Positions 59,864 to 64,000 of a DNA stretch of 64,000 nt are shown piece after piece (within the stretch, counting starts at the first letter, position 1; each line of letters opens with the position of its first letter). The position numbers and the translations under genes were made by a program. The notes beneath the pieces were generated by a model. The model had not been told where the DNA came from. It saw nothing but the letters and a program-made list of their open reading frames with translations, and did not search any database. Origin of the DNA: Arabidopsis thaliana (lineage: Eukaryota > Streptophyta > Magnoliopsida > Brassicales > Brassicaceae); the NCBI RefSeq assembly GCF_000001735.4, contig NC_003070.9:8680001-8744000 (forward strand), given 5' to 3'.

Positions 59864-60478
59864 TTTTTTTTTGTCTATTTATCACCCAACAAATGATGTT
59901 ATCAACTCCGTGGTGATCTCAAAAAAGCATCCTGTTATTTCAACTGGGAATGTTGGTGGACCTAATTCATGCTTGCTCAAGCCTTGCAAACTGTTCCAAG
60001 ATCCACGCGAAAATGAACAAGAACATGATGATCGAGGAGTTCGGAGCTAGGGAAGAACAGTTGTCTTAAAGAGGACGTTTCTTGTTTCCTAATTCTCTAT
60101 CTTATGGAAGCATCCTAATTATGATTTGTCTTTGTGTTGTGTGTTAATTGGTGTCTTTTCTAAATTGTTCTTTGTTTGTTTTAATTTTCTTTCTATATTC
60201 CTAGGAATGGATTTGTTTCGGGTGACACTGTTGGGCTAAAACAGACACGGTTTTGTCTCTTGCACTTAACATAATTATACTGTTTGATTTCTAATCAGAT
60301 TTAATACAAAAAAATTAAAAAAGACGACACACTGTCTGTTTGTCTGGATCGGAAAAGTAGTTTGTATTCGTTTTCCATATAATGGATACATATTTGATTT
60401 GCTATAAATTATAACCCTAGGTTATGAAGATTTTTTTTTTTTTTTAGGTTACGAAGAATGTTGACGTAAATTGTAAAG
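59864..60478. other. Spacer between the two duplicated blocks
   Basis: 615 bp unique in the window. Its left part continues an open frame ending at 60050 with an unidentified segment (HPVISTGNVGGPNSCLLKPC). The remainder is T-rich spacer with a 14-T run near 60431. Confidence 0.55.
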
Positions 60479-61925
60479 ACAACAAAAATAGTATTTTCAT
60501 CAACATTACTTAGTTTTATTCCATGCATGATGGAACTTTGGTTGAGGATTTCTATTTCTCACAAGGTAAATTCCATCATTTCTAGCAATCTAACGACGTA
60601 GAGCATCACATCGATCAATGTTGGCTGCTCTATATGCTACAAAATCTTTATAATATCGCATGTATAAGCCGTGTTTCAAAAGACAAGTCCATCTTGTCCT
60701 TCTTCCAAACATGTCTCCGAAACGGATTTGTTTTAGTTCCTTGAATTGTAAATTTGCGACGTCTAAATTGTCGTCTTTTGAATGACGATGATACTAGAGA
60801 ACCAAACCGGGACCAAGATCATTCATAATTTCAATTGTGTTACGTTTACAAGACAAAACTGATACAAGCAATCCAAAATACGTCGCAACAACTAACATAA
60901 AAATTATAAAACGATTCATTTTTCGGGTAATATGAAACTCCAATTTGAATTTAATGACACCAAAGTACAGTATCTATAGTTATTTCGTGTGGTTAGTATT
61001 TGACGATTTTCCTATGGCCTTAATAAATTAGTTAAACTGAAACACAAACATGTAGTTAATAATAGATAATGTCGGAAAGTCTGGTTGACTAATAAAAAAA
61101 AACAAATGAATTCAACATTACAAATTATAAGTGATCCAAAAAACCTAACAAAAACCAAAATGTTTAATATATAACAAAAATTCTTCTAAGCATATTCTTT
61201 AATTCTAGACGAGGCAATTTGGAAGCACTGATTTGAACATAACAAAATAACAGCAGCCCTCGCGCCAATACAGGCACATTAAGTTTAACTATAAATGACT
61301 TTTAGCGGATTAGATTTTAACATAATGAGTTTATAAACAGGCCAGACCTAAAACAAATAGCTTTCGAATAACGTTGGTCAAACCGACCCGTTTTCTTTTG
61401 TTGTTGTTTCTTGAGCAAAGGAGGACGAGGAGGAGAAGAAGGAGAAGATGACTGTAAGTTGGATCAACTTTTCAATTGCTTATGGATCTTTTCTGACTTT
61501 CTTTGATCGTTTTTTTGTCCCGAGTAGTTAACGATTCTGGTTGAAAACGGGAATGGAGCGAAGAACGCTGAGAAATTTTTTAGGTTTTGGTTTCCATATT
61601 TTAGTTAATTTGGTATGTTACTAGCTAGTACTTGTACTCGTTGCTTTCTATTTGTTTATATCTGTTAGGACCAAAAGATGTAATTAACATTTTTAATTCG
61701 ATATTTGCCTAATTGCCTTGTTAGTAGTATCGTGGTGGACTCAAAGATCATCTGAGCCCATGGGCTTGTTCAATAACAACCAATTCATAGTTTCACGCCC
61801 ATTCAAAACAAAATCATACGACTTAACCGGACCCGGTTTTGTATTGAAATTGTATACAACATAATTTGCTGAAACAAAAGACGACAGAAAAACAAAATCG
61901 GTAAGTAGTAGAAAAAGGAAAAGAA
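60479..61925. repeat. Segmental duplication, copy B
   Basis: Direct duplicate of 57926-59863 (see there). Its right end borders the THO2 5' leader, so the THO2 upstream region itself is part of the duplicated block. Confidence 0.9.
60506..60919 (-). pseudogene. S1/SPH pseudogene, copy B
   Basis: Same length as copy A (414 nt, no net indel), from ATG 60919 to TAA 60506, with the same signal peptide start and end (FHHAWNKTK). It has two in-frame TAG codons: codon 42 (60794-60796; CAG in copy A) and codon 110 (60590-60592; TGG in copy A). It also has Arg in place of the Cys of the YHC motif. Copy A's stop at codon 58 is CAA (Gln) here. Inactive. Confidence 0.8.
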
Positions 61926-62209
61926 TAGTCCCCTCTTCTGCAAAATCAAAAACATATTTGCATCATCTTCACACCGTCATCATCATCGTCTTCAATTTAC
62001 TTCCACCAAATCAAATAATCTCTCAAAAACCCTAATTTCTCTTTTTCTTCTCTGATCAAAATTGTTCGTTCCTCTCCCTTTTCATCTTATCGGAATGCTT
62101 ATTTTCTGGTCGCCAATCGAAGTCTAAACCCTATTTTCTTAATCTTCTAGGGTTTCGAAAAGGGAGGAGAGTGAAAGATATACATACATACACACGAAAG
62201 GGGTTTAAG
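61926..62209. promoter_or_regulatory. THO2 proximal promoter and 5' leader
   Basis: Pyrimidine-rich tracts (ctctttttcttctct, cctctcccttttc) and aaaccctaatttc near 62027 (telo-box-like) precede the ATG at 62210. The exact transcription start is not visible. Confidence 0.45.
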
Positions 62210-64000
62210 ATGTCTCTTCCGCTACTGGAGTGTAAGTACGTGACGGAGGAGTTTGTTCGTGAAGGTAAGAATGGCAACTATGGAACCAAGCTGCCCAGCT
62301 CTGTGCCGATGCTTCGTTTCCTCTACGAGCTCTCTTGGATTTTGGTATACACACAAACACCACCTTCTCTTCCTACTACTATCCAATCACGCGTATATGT
62401 TGTTCGAGTTCCTCAACGGTGCCTCGTGATGGATTATTAGGTTCGTGGCGAATTGCCAATTCAGAGCTGTAAGGCAGTGTTGGAAGGTGTGGAGTTTTTG
62501 GATAAGCCATCGAGAGAAGAATTAGCTTCGTGTTTTGCGGATGTTGTGACTCAGATAGCTCAAGACGTAAGTCCAATTACAGTTTTGACATCCTTAGCTC
62601 AGAGATGATTGTGCAAGGTTATTGATACTGATCGTTGGATTGATTGGGTTCGTGTTCTCTTTGCTTTGTTTTGCAGCTTACCATGTCGGGAGATCAACGT
62701 TCTCGTCTAATCAAATTGGTGAGTGCTAGAATTTATTTTACGTTTTGAAAATTGATCATTGTTTGGATTTGTTAGTCTTGAGGAAAGATAATTCTAGCTC
62801 TTTAGATATTAGTGATCACAAAAAGTAACATCCTATGAATAGATTAGGCATGTGGTGTATAGCTATCAGTAGTGTCCTAAGGTTCAACCAACCGATGGCT
62901 CATCCTGGGCAGGTTGCAAGAAAGTTCCTGATTGTAAAAGGCTACTTCATCCTAAGGAGCTGAAACTTTGACCATAGTGCCTTAGATGATCTATTAGCGT
63001 AGTTTGGTATTGAATTTTCCTTGTATGCTTGATCCAATGTTCTCTGATGAGCTGCTTACAGAGGAGTTGTTAGCATATGTCTTATTTTATTGAATTTGAT
63101 GATTGCGTACTTTAGTTTCTTCCTTAAAATATTCTTTCTGTTCTCATTTACCATCTCCTCAAGGTTTCTATGCTCACAGCTAATGAACCAATTGTTCTTT
63201 TTTGGTAGGCGAAATGGCTTGTGGAATCACAGACAGTCCCTCAAAGGCTTTTCCAAGAGCGTTGCGAGGTAAACATTATGTTACGTTCAGCCAATGAAAC
63301 AGAGTAATACGTAGAGAATCTTTATATTAATAGAACTTAAAACAAGAAAATACAGCTTTGAGAGGTTTCTTAATAGAGTCCCCTCTTATCCCCCCTTCCA
63401 CCTTTCACTAGTTCTCGATAACTCCCTCACTGGTACCCCTCATCTATATAGCATGTGCATCATGCAATCCTACTGCCCATCATAGAAACCGTAGCTTGAA
63501 CAAGTCTGGAGTGATAGATAGAGACTGCTAAATAATAGTTATTGTAGCTGCTAAGGTAGTTATAGAAGTTAACTTCAAGGCTGTAGCCTGTTTCGAATGT
63601 CACATTAATCCCTTAAGACTGAAGAATTGTCCTCAAAGATCCAGTGGACCAGCTGGTCTCACGGAATAGCCCTCTTCTTCTTGCTGTAGATGTAAAGGAT
63701 AGGAGCGGGCAAGTCCTAAAATGTTTGTTATTATTCCCAATTTGAGTAGTTTGTACCCCACCCACTTAACCTCTCTATTTTCTTGATCAGTAAGAAGAAA
63801 ATTTTCTGAAGGCGTTTTATTTATTTTATTTTAGGAGGAGTTTCTCTGGGAAGCTGATATGGTTAAAATAAAGGCCCAAGATTTGAAGGGGAAAGAGGTG
63901 AGGACTTCACACTTCTGTAACTGCTGTATTAATATGACTTCACACTTTAGTCATCAATGCAGCTGCACTGTGCTCTGATTTACGTAATAGTTACTCTGAG
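62210..64000 (+). CDS. THO2: THO2, subunit of the THO/TREX mRNA export complex (5' part)
   Basis: The first five coding exons are in the window: 62210-62344, 62441-62566, 62677-62718, 63209-63268, 63835-63897; together 142 codons, in frame throughout, then the gene runs off the end. The N-terminus MSLPLLECKYVTEEFVREGK and later LPIQSCKAVLEGVEFL, RSRLIKLAKWLVESQ and EEFLWEADMVKIKAQDLKGK match the start of plant THO complex subunit 2 (recalled At1g24706). In the nucleus THO couples transcription elongation with mRNP packaging and export, and affects small-RNA pathways in plants. Intron 4 is long (566 bp). No lesion seen. Confidence 0.92.

Noticed and set aside
63269-63834. Possible transposon insertion in long intron 4 of THO2
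   Set aside because: Unusually long relative to the other introns, but no terminal repeats, target duplication or coding remnants could be identified.
1-64000. CRISPR arrays, operons, riboswitches, prokaryotic mobile elements
   Set aside because: The window is plant nuclear DNA with spliced genes; no regularly spaced repeats with unique spacers were seen.

Overview
The window is nuclear DNA of a crucifer, almost certainly Arabidopsis thaliana chromosome 1. This rests on AT-rich intergenic DNA, short GT-AG introns, and a gene order I recognise from memory (roughly loci At1g24485 to At1g24706). Locus names are recalled, not looked up. Exon models were built by hand from splice consensus and reading frame. 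Several give exactly the protein lengths I remember for these genes (ALB4 499, CCT5 535, CYP86C1 522, SET protein 476, TMK2 886 residues).

Layout. 1-1670: 3' part of a malectin-like membrane protein gene. 2364-4966: ALB4, a thylakoid insertase. 5504-8101 (minus): CCT5, a cytosolic chaperonin subunit. 8699-9058: BCP1, a pollen arabinogalactan-type protein. 9059-13286: repeat-rich spacer with a 725-bp element in tandem duplicate and a LINE scrap. 13287-14543: intronless WD40 protein. 14544-19750: gene-poor. 19751-21319: CYP86C1. 21560-22113 (minus): broken copine/RGLG gene. 22644-25640: coiled-coil protein. 27197-29491: DUF707 protein. 30178-30573: XERICO-like RING-H2 protein. Two small minus-strand genes lie at 31211-31477 and 32758-32985. 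34389-35309 (minus): DRNL/ESR2. A gene-free 5 kb follows, then a tiny gene at 40375. 40906-42711 (minus): SET-domain methyltransferase. 43893-44453 (minus): CML25. 46009-46638 (minus): ZFP7. 49225-53577: dead LINE. 54570-57315: TMK2 receptor kinase. 57926-61925: a segmental duplication holding two S1/SPH pseudogenes. 62210 to the end: 5' exons of THO2.

These are independent eukaryotic genes, not an operon-like system. Several promoters carry TGGGCC/T site II elements (CCT5, the coiled-coil gene, the SET gene, TMK2), and the RING-H2 gene has an ABRE cluster that fits ABA control. I found no undescribed multi-gene system. The most interesting observations are the twin S1/SPH pseudogenes with different nonsense mutations, the RGLG relic that keeps its splice sites, two frame-supported GC-AG introns in adjacent genes, and the tandem hAT-like element.
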